A DNA stretch of 13,238 nt from Candidatus Omnitrophota bacterium (GTDB lineage: Bacteria; Hinthialibacterota; Hinthialibacteria; Hinthialibacterales; JAKPRU01). Position 1 is the stretch's first letter, and each line of letters begins with the position of its first letter. Below the pieces are notes generated by a model that was not told where the DNA came from, made no database searches, and worked only from the letters and a program-made list of their open reading frames with translations. Shown in pieces: positions 6,817-13,238 of the stretch. The stretch spans positions 1-13,238 of the forward strand of contig JAKPRU010000333.1 in the NCBI GenBank assembly GCA_029557025.1, in the 5' to 3' direction. Made by a program: the position numbers and the translations under genes.

Positions 6817-9813
6817 ATGAACCACGCGCGGATAGTCTTGATTCTGCTGTTGTGCTGCGTTCCGCTTACATCGACCGGAGCGCAAAATCCTTCCTGGGGG
6901 GGATCCTGGATCTGGTGCGAAAACGAACCCTCTCCGACAAACCTCTACCTGTATTGCCGCAAGACGCTCGATGTGGCGGGCGAAATCCGGTCCGCCAGTC
7001 TGAATATCACCGCCGACAGCCACTATATCCTGTATGTCAACGGCACAGAAATCGGCAGAGGTCCGGTGCGCTCGAATCCAAGACGGCTGGCCTATGATAC
7101 ATATGATTTGCAGGGGGTTCTCAAGACCGGGGCAAATGTGGTCTGTGTGTTGGTTCATCATATCGGGACAAGCACACTGTCGTATATTTCCGGGCGTGGC
7201 GGTCTCCTTGTGGACGGGACCGTCGCTCTGGCGGATGAAACCACCCTTCGCATTCTTTCGGATGGCTCCTGGAAAGTGCGTCCTGCCGAACCGTGGACTT
7301 ATGACATGCCTCGAATGAGCAAAGAACTGGGATATAGTGAGATTTTCGACGCCCGTCAGGAACCCTCCACCTGGAATACGGTGGGATTTGACGATTCCTA
7401 TTGGGCATCGGCGATGGTCATCGGGCCGCATCCGCAGGAACCCTGGAAAGAACTGATCCCGCGCGATATCGCCACCGCCACGGGAGAACTTGTTTCGCCA
7501 CGCAGCATTCTTTCGGTCAGCAGCGTTGTCGCACCGAAACAGCAATTCCACCTGGATTTTACGCAATTCATATCACCCAGCAAGAAGGCGGTTGTTTATG
7601 CATTCACACAAGTTTACAGCGAAACGGAACGCACACTGGATCTGGTTTGCGGAAGCGATGATGGTCTTCATGTGTGGCTGAATGGGCAATCGGTGATCGA
7701 ACAGGATGTCTCGCGTCGTGCTTCCCCCAACCAGGACAGAGTGTCGGTTGTTCTGAATGCCGGCTGGAATCCGCTGTTGGCGAAAGTTACCCAGACAGAT
7801 GGCGAATGGCAGTTGTTCCTGCGTTTCGATGGCGAAGGCGTGGATACGCTGCGCTTTTCTTCGACGGAAGATCAGGGGCAGCCGGTCCCCGTATGGCATC
7901 TGATCGGGCCGTTCGACAACACGGGAGATATCGGTTTTACAACGGTCTATCCGCCTGAGATCAGCGTGGATCTGTCATCTATGTGCGAGGGAATAGACGG
8001 AAAAGCGTTGTCCTGGAAGCGGACAGAGGTCCGTTCGGAGACATTGCAACCGGCCGTCTCCATGTCGCGGTCCTGGCTCGGCCCTCTTCAGGGAAGTACC
8101 GTAGCCGGCGCAGAAACGATTCTGGGACAGGAAGGACGCGCTACTCTTTCCACACTGGACGATTCATCGGGTATCTCGATTGTGCTGGATTTCGGCAAGG
8201 TCATTCTGGGATACCCCGAAATCGAACTGTATCAGGCCCAGGAAGGAACACAGATCGACATCGGCTACAGCGAGTCTCTGACAGAAGACGGCAGGGTAGA
8301 CCCGTACACCTCTGAAGTCCTTTATGCCGATCGTTATATCTGCCGGAGCGGACCACAGACAATCGGGACGTTCGACAAACGGGGTTTCCGGTACTTGCGT
8401 CTGGATGTTTATCGGACCGACGGGCCGTTGCAGATTTCCTGGATCAAAGTCCGTCCCGGCGGGTATCCGGTCCAGGTCCGTGGGGCGTTTTCTTCCTCCA
8501 ATGATCGCCTGAATCGAATCTGGCAGACCGGAGTGGATACTCTTCGCGCCTGCATGGAGGATGTGTACCTGGATAGCCCCTGGTGTGACCGCGCGTTGCA
8601 CACAGCAGAGGCGCGTGTCGAAATGCTCTGTAATTACTACGCATTCGGAGATACGGCCCTGGCGCGACATTGCCTGCGTCTGATTGCGCAGTCGCAGCTG
8701 CCCGATGGGCGGGTGTATGGGATCTATCCCACAGACTCGGAGGATGCGCTGATTGCCGACTCCATGCTGATCTGGGTGATGGCGCTTTACGACGATTATT
8801 TCCAGAGCGGCGATGATTCCCTGATCCGCGAGGTCTTCCCGAATGTCGTCCGTTTGCTTTCGTGGTTCGCGGGGCACGAGAACGAAGATGGCTTGCTTGC
8901 GGACAATCTTGGCCGGATTGTGATCGACCAAGCGGAAATCGAGCGGAACGGGATCTCCGCCGCGCTGAACGCTTTCTATTACAAGGCGCTGTGCGATGCC
9001 TCGGCTATGGCGCAGCAGGTTGGAAGTCTCGACCATGCTCAGCAGTTCACCAGCCGCGCCAAAGCCGTCCAGAAGGCATTTGAGTCCCGATTCTGGGACC
9101 GCGAGGCAGGGATTTTCCGCGATACGTATCAAGACGGTTCACTCAGTGAATCTGTCAGCCAACAAACCAACGCACTGGCGATTCTTTTCGGATTGGCCCC
9201 GAAGAAAGTCCACGACCCGGTTCTTGACTATCTCTCCAATCGTGAGAACAAGGCTGTCGAGGCGACTCCGTATTTCTCTTTCTATTGGCTGGATGCTCTC
9301 TGCAAAGCAAATCGTCAGGGTGATGTGCTTACCATCATGGGGTCGCGTTGGGGAAAAATGTTGGATGGTGGTGGGGCTTCCTTATGGGAAACATGGGATG
9401 GCAAACCGTCCTGTTGTTATGGGGCATCTTCCGCTCCGACCTGGATTATTCCCGCGCAGATTGTGGGTCTGAGACCGCTTTCCCCCGGCTGGAAAACAGC
9501 GATCCTGGAACCCAACCTGGGCGGACTGAACAATGTGTCCGTCACGGTCCCGACACCAAAGGGCGATATTTCGGTCAAACTGACTCAGCGATCCGGCGGG
9601 TATGTGCTGGGAACGGAACTGAGTTGCCCGGCAGAGTGTGCCGTCACCGTGTCTTTGCCGCTTCAGGCAGTGATCAAGCCGAGAGTGCTGATCAACGGCA
9701 AGAAAGAATTGCCGAAAAATGTGCAGGAGATTGGGGAGAAGGATGGGCGGCTGCTCTACCAGGTGACCGGCCCCGCGCACCTGACTTTGGGATTACAGAG
9801 CGTCCCGCACTGA
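6817..9813 (+). CDS. Secreted glycoside hydrolase, GH78 alpha-L-rhamnosidase type
   Basis: A 998-residue protein expected to release L-rhamnose from glycans outside the cytoplasm. The start ATG 6817 has AAGGGGG 7 nt upstream and opens a signal peptide (ARIVLILLLCCVPLTSTGA, probable cleavage before QN). A GTG at 6745 is a less likely start. An N-terminal sugar-binding beta domain (SWIWCENE... YILYVNGTEIGRGP) follows. Then comes an inserted domain with GSDDGLHVWLNG (279-290) ending LNAGWNPLLAKV, a type often attached to secreted planctomycete enzymes. The (alpha/alpha)6 catalytic domain begins near 580 (DSPWCDRALHTAEA, 586-599), and LWETWD (856-861) supplies the base Glu858. The C-terminal domain starts near IVGLRPLSPGW. 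In the first motif the usual acid Glu is Asp591, the Trp is His595 and the Asp is Glu598, so activity or specificity may differ. It appears to be a single-gene unit. Confidence 0.88.
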   Translation: MNHARIVLILLLCCVPLTSTGAQNPSWGGSWIWCENEPSPTNLYLYCRKTLDVAGEIRSASLNITADSHYILYVNGTEIGRGPVRSNPRRLAYDTYDLQGVLKTGANVVCVLVHHIGTSTLSYISGRGGLLVDGTVALADETTLRILSDGSWKVRPAEPWTYDMPRMSKELGYSEIFDARQEPSTWNTVGFDDSYWASAMVIGPHPQEPWKELIPRDIATATGELVSPRSILSVSSVVAPKQQFHLDFTQFISPSKKAVVYAFTQVYSETERTLDLVCGSDDGLHVWLNGQSVIEQDVSRRASPNQDRVSVVLNAGWNPLLAKVTQTDGEWQLFLRFDGEGVDTLRFSSTEDQGQPVPVWHLIGPFDNTGDIGFTTVYPPEISVDLSSMCEGIDGKALSWKRTEVRSETLQPAVSMSRSWLGPLQGSTVAGAETILGQEGRATLSTLDDSSGISIVLDFGKVILGYPEIELYQAQEGTQIDIGYSESLTEDGRVDPYTSEVLYADRYICRSGPQTIGTFDKRGFRYLRLDVYRTDGPLQISWIKVRPGGYPVQVRGAFSSSNDRLNRIWQTGVDTLRACMEDVYLDSPWCDRALHTAEARVEMLCNYYAFGDTALARHCLRLIAQSQLPDGRVYGIYPTDSEDALIADSMLIWVMALYDDYFQSGDDSLIREVFPNVVRLLSWFAGHENEDGLLADNLGRIVIDQAEIERNGISAALNAFYYKALCDASAMAQQVGSLDHAQQFTSRAKAVQKAFESRFWDREAGIFRDTYQDGSLSESVSQQTNALAILFGLAPKKVHDPVLDYLSNRENKAVEATPYFSFYWLDALCKANRQGDVLTIMGSRWGKMLDGGGASLWETWDGKPSCCYGASSAPTWIIPAQIVGLRPLSPGWKTAILEPNLGGLNNVSVTVPTPKGDISVKLTQRSGGYVLGTELSCPAECAVTVSLPLQAVIKPRVLINGKKELPKNVQEIGEKDGRLLYQVTGPAHLTLGLQSVPH

Positions 9814-9814
9814 C

Positions 9815-9896
9815 TGCGAAAGGAGGGACTCGAACCCTCACGGATTGCTCCACTGGATCCTAAATCCAGCGCGTCTGCCGATTCCGCCACTCTCGC
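9815..9896 (-). tRNA. tRNA-Leu, anticodon UAG
   Basis: The minus strand folds as a class II tRNA. The acceptor is GCGAGAG with CTTTCGC (one G-U), with discriminator A at 9815. The D-arm region contains GGCGGAATCGGCAGACGC. The anticodon arm is CTGGA-TTTAGGA-TCCAG with anticodon TAG. A long variable arm (GGA-GCAA-TCC) precedes the T-arm GAGGG-TTCGAGT-CCCTC. It reads CUN leucine codons. CCA is not encoded. Its 3' end lies one base beyond the stop codon of the convergent rhamnosidase gene. Confidence 0.96.
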
Positions 9897-9907
9897 AAAT
9901 CGTTGCG

Positions 9908-9936
9908 ATTGTACCGCCCGGATAGTCGGCTGCCAA
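9908..9936 (-). promoter_or_regulatory. Sigma-70 promoter of tRNA-Leu
   Basis: On the minus strand TTGGCA (9936-9931), a 17-nt spacer and TACAAT (9913-9908) form a near-consensus promoter. The -10 ends 12 nt before the mature 5' end of the tRNA, so the precursor leader would be only a few bases long. Confidence 0.7.
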
Positions 9937-9965
9937 GAAAGGATTCCGAGTCGTTGCCATTGAAA

Positions 9966-9984
9966 GACAGGCGCCTGTTCCCAC
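9966..9984 (+). repeat. Short copy of the palindromic repeat, loop deleted
   Basis: GACAGGCGCCTGTTCCCAC contains the perfect 12-bp palindrome ACAGGCGCCTGT (9967-9978). It matches both arms and the following CCCAC of the repeat units at 11956-12061, but lacks the six-base loop. Confidence 0.45.
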
Positions 9985-10006
9985 TGATGAAAGAGCCTCC
10001 GTCGTG

Positions 10007-10015
10007 TGGTATATT
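10007..10015 (+). promoter_or_regulatory. Extended -10 promoter candidate for the ATPase/Toprim operon
   Basis: TGG followed by TATATT gives an extended -10 element (TG-n plus a 5/6 match to TATAAT) with no clear -35. Transcription would start near 10022, about 36 nt before the TTG start and upstream of the strong GGAGGA ribosome site at 10044-10049. Confidence 0.4.
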
Positions 10016-10057
10016 GACCCGTGGTACCGGGATTGAACGTATCGGAGGAACACTCTC

Positions 10058-11296
10058 TTGATCCGACTCGTGGAGACATTACGGTTTCGTTGTTTGAAAT
10101 ATATCCGGCGCCCGATGAATCGTTTTCACGTTCTTGTGGGGCCGAACGGGAGCGGGAAAACCACATTTCTCGATGTAGTCGCCTTTCTGGGCGATCTGAT
10201 TTCGTCAGGCCTGGAAAAGGCGATTTTCGACCGTTCGGAAATTTTTGAGGATTTACTGTGGAATCGATCAGGAAACTGTTTTGAACTGGCCGTCGAGATC
10301 GAGATTCCGTCTACGTTAAAAGGCAATCCGCCGTATAAGTTGGTTCGATACGAGATTTGTGTCGGCTTTGGAAAGGAGCTGCACGAGAATCACATTCAGT
10401 CAGAAAAAGTCCTGCTTAAGAAATCCGATCTCAATGGTGCAGAAAGATGTCCGACGCTTTTCCCCGAAACATGGATCGCACCGGAGTCGATTCTGACCCA
10501 AGCAAGAAAAGGGACAAAGACCGTTGTCAACAAAGTTCTGAACGGCAATGACAATTTCTATGATGAGACTGGTAAGGGGTGGGATCACGCCTTTAAGCTC
10601 GGTCCTCTCAGATCGGCACTGGCGAATCTTCCCGAAGACGAATCGAGATTCCCAATCGCTTCCTGGCTGAAACGATTTCTGGTGACAGGAATCCAACGAG
10701 TCGTCCTTAGAAGCGATCTTATGCGCAAACCCAGCCCGCCCGGACAGCCTCTCATTCTTAGACCGGATGGATCCAATCTTGCGTGGATGATTGAATATCT
10801 AAAAGAGAAACATCGGGCCAAATTCAACGATTGGATTCAACATCTGCGGATGGCCTTGCCTGATTTGATCGACATTGAAACGGTCCTGCGACCGGAAGAT
10901 CGGCATCGTTATATTATCCTTCGCTATGCCGGGGATCTGAGGCTTCCTTCCTGGGTTGTTTCAGACGGGACGTTGCGTTTGCTCGCGCTTACACTGCCCG
11001 CATATATTCCCGATTTGAAAGGAGCCTTTTTGATCGAGGAACCGGAAAATGGTATTCATCCGCGCGCATTGGAAATCATGTTGCAATCCCTCTCCTCCAT
11101 TTATGATGCGCAAGTGTTATTGGCAACACATTCCCCCGTTCTTGTCGGCATTGCAGATCTCTCACACATACTCTGTTTTGCAAAGACTGAGGAGGGAGCG
11201 ACTGATATCGTCAACGGCACAGAGCATCCCCTTTTGAGAGATTGGCGGGGAGAGACCAACCTGGGCGTTCTTTTTGCTGGAGGCGTTCTTGGATGA
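10058..11296 (+). CDS. AAA/ABC-type ATPase (AAA_21-like, OLD-family-like), putative defence component
   Basis: A 412-residue predicted ATPase of the SMC/OLD/ABC branch. Walker A is GPNGSGKTT (residues 28-36). A signature-like VSDGTLRLLAL begins at 301. Walker B is AFLIEEPENGIHPRAL with acidic residues E327 and E328, and a switch histidine lies in LLATHSPVLVG (H358). The region between (about 60-290) has no long coiled coil and may serve as a sensor. The start is TTG 10058, chosen because GGAGGA sits 8 nt upstream and the protein then opens with the usual N-terminal strand before the P-loop. The stop overlaps the next gene as ATGA, so the two are coupled. Such ATPases, when paired with a Toprim-type partner, usually act as phage sensors or regulators of that effector. 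DNA repair is an alternative. It carries no Toprim domain of its own. By eye it is more A+T-rich than polA. Confidence 0.85.
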   Translation: MIRLVETLRFRCLKYIRRPMNRFHVLVGPNGSGKTTFLDVVAFLGDLISSGLEKAIFDRSEIFEDLLWNRSGNCFELAVEIEIPSTLKGNPPYKLVRYEICVGFGKELHENHIQSEKVLLKKSDLNGAERCPTLFPETWIAPESILTQARKGTKTVVNKVLNGNDNFYDETGKGWDHAFKLGPLRSALANLPEDESRFPIASWLKRFLVTGIQRVVLRSDLMRKPSPPGQPLILRPDGSNLAWMIEYLKEKHRAKFNDWIQHLRMALPDLIDIETVLRPEDRHRYIILRYAGDLRLPSWVVSDGTLRLLALTLPAYIPDLKGAFLIEEPENGIHPRALEIMLQSLSSIYDAQVLLATHSPVLVGIADLSHILCFAKTEEGATDIVNGTEHPLLRDWRGETNLGVLFAGGVLG

Positions 11297-11934
11297 ATGC
11301 AGTAGAATCCGATCTTGTAGTTCTTGTCGCCGATAGAAACATGGAATATGCAATGAATGGGGTATTGGTCAGACCTGAGTCTTTAGCGATTCGGCGTCTG
11401 AGATTCGAGGTTTTTGCCCATCCTGAACATGATCCAGGATGTTTTTTGAATTCTCCTGGTTTTCTTCGTCCGATGATTCCAGTATATCGGCACTGTTTGG
11501 TCGTATTCGATTATCATGGATGTGGAAGAGAACAGAAACTGGCTGTCGATGAGATTGAGGAAAAGGTCCGTTGCAGGCTTGCGAACTCCGGCTGGGGAGA
11601 TCGTGCGGGAGTGGTGGTCATCGAGCCTGAACTGGAGTCATGGGTTTGGAGCGATTCGCCCCACGTGGATCGCTGCCTGGGTTGGGAAGGACGAGACCCG
11701 TCTTTGCGAACCTGGTTACGCGAGAACAACTATTGGACGGAAGACACTCTGAAGCCCGCCGATCCCAAGGCGGCTGTGCAGGCAGCGCTTCAGGAAATGG
11801 GAAAACCGCGCTCATCTTCCATTTATCATCAACTGGCACAATGTGTTAGTCTGGACCGATGCACCGACCCGGCCTTCCACCGGCTCAAATGTCTGCTTCA
11901 ACGTTGGTTTCCTGCGCAGGAAAAGTGCAAGTAG
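11293..11934 (+). CDS. Small Toprim-like protein (DUF4276/MAD4-like), putative effector partner of the ATPase
   Basis: A 213-residue protein starting at ATG 11293, overlapping the ATPase stop (ATGA). The frame is open back to 11242, but that part lies inside the ATPase gene. Three hydrophobic strands end in acidic residues: LVVLVADRNME (D14, E18), CLVVFDYHGCGRE (D73) and GVVVIEPELESWVW (E111, E113, E115). This order, and especially the ELESWVW block, resembles DUF4276 proteins, which have a Toprim-like fold. From memory the whole sequence also resembles the small proteins labelled MAD4 of the methylation-associated defence system; I could not check this. A C-terminal part (PADPKAAVQAALQEMGKPRSSS to RLKCLLQRWFP) may be helical. 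The likely role is a nuclease-type effector held or triggered by the ATPase. No methyltransferase or other MADS genes are in the window. The array at 11956 begins 22 nt after the stop. Confidence 0.7.
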   Translation: MNAVESDLVVLVADRNMEYAMNGVLVRPESLAIRRLRFEVFAHPEHDPGCFLNSPGFLRPMIPVYRHCLVVFDYHGCGREQKLAVDEIEEKVRCRLANSGWGDRAGVVVIEPELESWVWSDSPHVDRCLGWEGRDPSLRTWLRENNYWTEDTLKPADPKAAVQAALQEMGKPRSSSIYHQLAQCVSLDRCTDPAFHRLKCLLQRWFPAQEKCK

Positions 11935-11955
11935 TTCAACAGTGCGTAATCGGAA

Positions 11956-12061
11956 ACAGGCATGGAGGCCTGTCCCACCATATCAACCGATCTCTGACAG
12001 GCACAGAGGCCTGTCCCACCATATCAACCGATCTTTGACAGGCACGGAGGCCTGTCCTACT
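11956..12061 (+). repeat. Tandem array of three palindromic units, 41-nt period
   Basis: Units begin at 11956, 11997 and 12038, exactly 41 nt apart. Each has 24 nt with inverted arms ACAGGC and GCCTGT around a six-base loop (ATGGAG, ACAGAG, ACGGAG), then TCCCACC (TCCTACT in the third). The two spacers, ATATCAACCGATCT plus CTG or TTG, differ at one base. The second and third units extend the stem to 7 bp (GACAGGC/GCCTGTC). As hairpins they could also end the ATPase/Toprim transcript. Confidence 0.85.
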
Positions 12062-12105
12062 GTTCTTCCGGGCGTCCCTGGCCGACAATCAACGGACAAG
12101 GAACA

Positions 12106-12135
12106 TTGACCGATCACCGATGGGGATGTTACAAG
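12106..12135 (+). promoter_or_regulatory. Candidate promoter of the sugar-binding protein gene
   Basis: TTGACC (12106-12111), an 18-nt spacer and TACAAG (12130-12135, 4/6). A start near 12142 leaves about 50 nt to the ATG at 12192 and would exclude the earlier in-frame ATG at 12120. Confidence 0.35.
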
Positions 12136-12191
12136 AGTGTCGGTTCATACGCTTGATCCTATTCACGCTCACGATGAAGGGAAAACGCCCC

Positions 12192-13187
12192 ATGAGAACG
12201 GTCACCCTTGTTGCGATCTGGCTCCTGATTGTCGGTACGCTGTGCCTGCAAATGGATTCCCCGCAAATCTCCACTGCGGGGCCGAATGCGAAAAAAATCC
12301 GTATCGGGATTGTCACCAATTCCGTTTCGCCGTTCTGGGACCCGATGACCAAGGGCCTCGAAATTGCAAAGGAGAAATTGGGCGTGGAGGCCACCTGGCA
12401 GGGGCCACCCCGCGCACAGGTCTCCGAACAGCGCCGTATTATTGAAGACATGGCCGCCCAAGGGGTGGACGGTATCGCGATTTCTCCCATCAATGCCGAG
12501 GCGCTCACCCCGGTGATTAACGATCTGGTCAACAACGGAATCATTGTCCTGACCATGGATTCCGATGCGCCGAACAGCAAACGGATGGCGTATATCGGCA
12601 CGAACAATGTCCAGGCAGGATTTGTCGCCGGGCAGGAAGCGGTCAAACGGCTCCCGAACGGCGGAGAGGTAATCGCATTTGTCGGAACGCTTTCCGCGAT
12701 GAACGCATCCGAGCGGCTGGAGGGATTCAAGAAGGCCATCGAGGGACATAACATCACACTCCTGGATGTCAAACAGGATCAGACCGATAAGAACAAGGCC
12801 CGCCGGAATGTGGAGGATGCCATTCTGGCCTACCCGGATGTCGATGCCTTCCTCGGTCTCTGGTCCTACAATCCCCCGGCAATCACTGCCGCCGTGAAAG
12901 CCGCCGGGAAACTGGGATCCATCCAGGTGTTCGGATTTGATGCGGAACCGCAAACCCTTGCCCATCTCGAAAACAGGGAAATCCAATATACAATCGTACA
13001 GAAGCCATACCTGTTCGGCTACCTGTCCGTCGAATTGATTACCATGATGAAATGGATGGGCGTGGAGGAAACCTTGACCCTGCTCCCGAAAGACCGAATT
13101 GTAGATACAGGTGTCGAGGTTATTACCCCGGATTCGGTAGCCGATTTCAAAGCACGGCTGGAGGCACTGGGAATTCGTTCCTCGTGA
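12192..13187 (+). CDS. Sugar ABC-transporter periplasmic substrate-binding protein (RbsB-like, Peripla_BP_4)
   Basis: A 331-residue exported solute-binding protein that would capture a sugar for an ABC importer. ATG 12192 is preceded by GAAGGG 10 nt upstream and opens a hydrophobic export signal (VTLVAIWLLIVGTLCL). ATGs at 12120 and 12174 lack a ribosome site. The mature part begins KKIRIGIVTNSVSPFWD (34-50), the first strand and ligand loop of ribose-type binding proteins. Other typical blocks are GVDGIAISPINAEAL (91-105), VLTMDSDAP (119-127), AYIGTNNVQAG (133-143) and IQVFGFDAEPQTL (244-256). The ATPase and permease genes are not in the window and may lie downstream. The sugar is not evident; a link to rhamnose would rest only on the nearby rhamnosidase. 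There is no clear lipobox, so a soluble periplasmic form is more likely. Confidence 0.9.
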   Translation: MRTVTLVAIWLLIVGTLCLQMDSPQISTAGPNAKKIRIGIVTNSVSPFWDPMTKGLEIAKEKLGVEATWQGPPRAQVSEQRRIIEDMAAQGVDGIAISPINAEALTPVINDLVNNGIIVLTMDSDAPNSKRMAYIGTNNVQAGFVAGQEAVKRLPNGGEVIAFVGTLSAMNASERLEGFKKAIEGHNITLLDVKQDQTDKNKARRNVEDAILAYPDVDAFLGLWSYNPPAITAAVKAAGKLGSIQVFGFDAEPQTLAHLENREIQYTIVQKPYLFGYLSVELITMMKWMGVEETLTLLPKDRIVDTGVEVITPDSVADFKARLEALGIRSS

Positions 13188-13203
13188 GAAAGCTCGCCCA
13201 TCG

Positions 13204-13227
13204 ACAGGCACGGAGGCCTGTCCCACC
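13204..13227 (+). repeat. Solo copy of the palindromic repeat after the sugar-binding protein gene
   Basis: A full 24-nt unit (arms ACAGGC/GCCTGT, loop ACGGAG, then TCCCACC) sits 16 nt after the stop at 13187. It is closest to the third unit of the array at 12038 and keeps the leading G that makes a 7-bp stem. Its place right after a gene suggests a 3' hairpin role. Confidence 0.75.
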
Positions 13228-13238
13228 AGTAGGCCAGG

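Noticed and set aside
8164..9132. 322-codon minus-strand ORF inside the rhamnosidase gene
   Set aside because: Antisense to the conserved catalytic domain with no domain-like features and no ribosome site that I could see.
10058..11296. The ATPase as a full OLD-family nuclease
   Set aside because: The protein ends about 50 residues after the switch histidine and has no C-terminal Toprim domain; the Toprim-like part is on the separate downstream gene.
11956..12061. CRISPR array
   Set aside because: Only three units, the spacers are nearly identical rather than unique, a solo copy exists elsewhere, and there are no cas genes. It is a tandem palindromic repeat.
12159..13226. 355-codon minus-strand ORF opposite the sugar-binding protein gene
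   Set aside because: It mirrors a well-supported gene frame, has no recognisable motifs, and runs through the repeat at 13204. It is a shadow frame.

Overview
The window comes from a bacterial chromosome. By eye it has moderate G+C, long intergenic palindromes, a secretin gene end, and the gene order polA-coaE-rho. As far as I remember, that order occurs in Planctomycetota, Verrucomicrobiota and neighbouring uncultured phyla (Hydrogenedentota and Sumerlaeota are also plausible). A secreted rhamnosidase-type glycosidase and a periplasmic sugar-binding protein suggest a didermic, polysaccharide-degrading heterotroph. The phylum call is inference and weak.

Layout. Positions 1-285 hold the 3' end of a secretin gene, closed by a perfect hairpin. 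A leader of about 485 nt without a convincing gene follows. Positions 771-5436 are a tightly packed housekeeping operon: polA (DNA polymerase I), coaE (dephospho-CoA kinase, ATGA overlap) and rho (termination factor), with rho starting 118 nt inside coaE in another frame. Positions 5437-5819 contain palindromic repeats. They lie beside the 3' end of a minus-strand larC-like gene (5820-6560) that has only the N-terminal (LarC1) part of the nickel-pincer-cofactor protein. A divergent regulatory region (6561-6816) precedes a secreted GH78-type alpha-L-rhamnosidase (6817-9813). One base after its stop lies the 3' end of a minus-strand tRNA-Leu(UAG), which has a clear promoter.

Positions 10058-11934 hold the most interesting unit. 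It is a two-gene operon with its own extended -10 promoter candidate and another ATGA overlap, encoding an ABC/AAA-type ATPase and a small Toprim-like (DUF4276/MAD4-like) protein. This ATPase-plus-Toprim layout is that of several anti-phage systems (OLD/Gabija/PARIS-type logic), so I read it as a candidate compact defence module. It ends in a 41-nt-period tandem array of palindromes. The same palindrome recurs after the final gene, a sugar ABC-transporter substrate-binding protein (12192-13187), and in degenerate form in other intergenic gaps.

How the parts relate: polA, coaE and rho are information-processing and cofactor genes that are probably cotranscribed and translationally coupled. The rhamnosidase and the sugar-binding protein fit glycan breakdown and sugar uptake and share an AACCGAT motif upstream. 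The ATPase/Toprim pair sits between a tRNA gene and a repeat array, as accessory modules often do. All family assignments are from reading the sequence; no database search was run.
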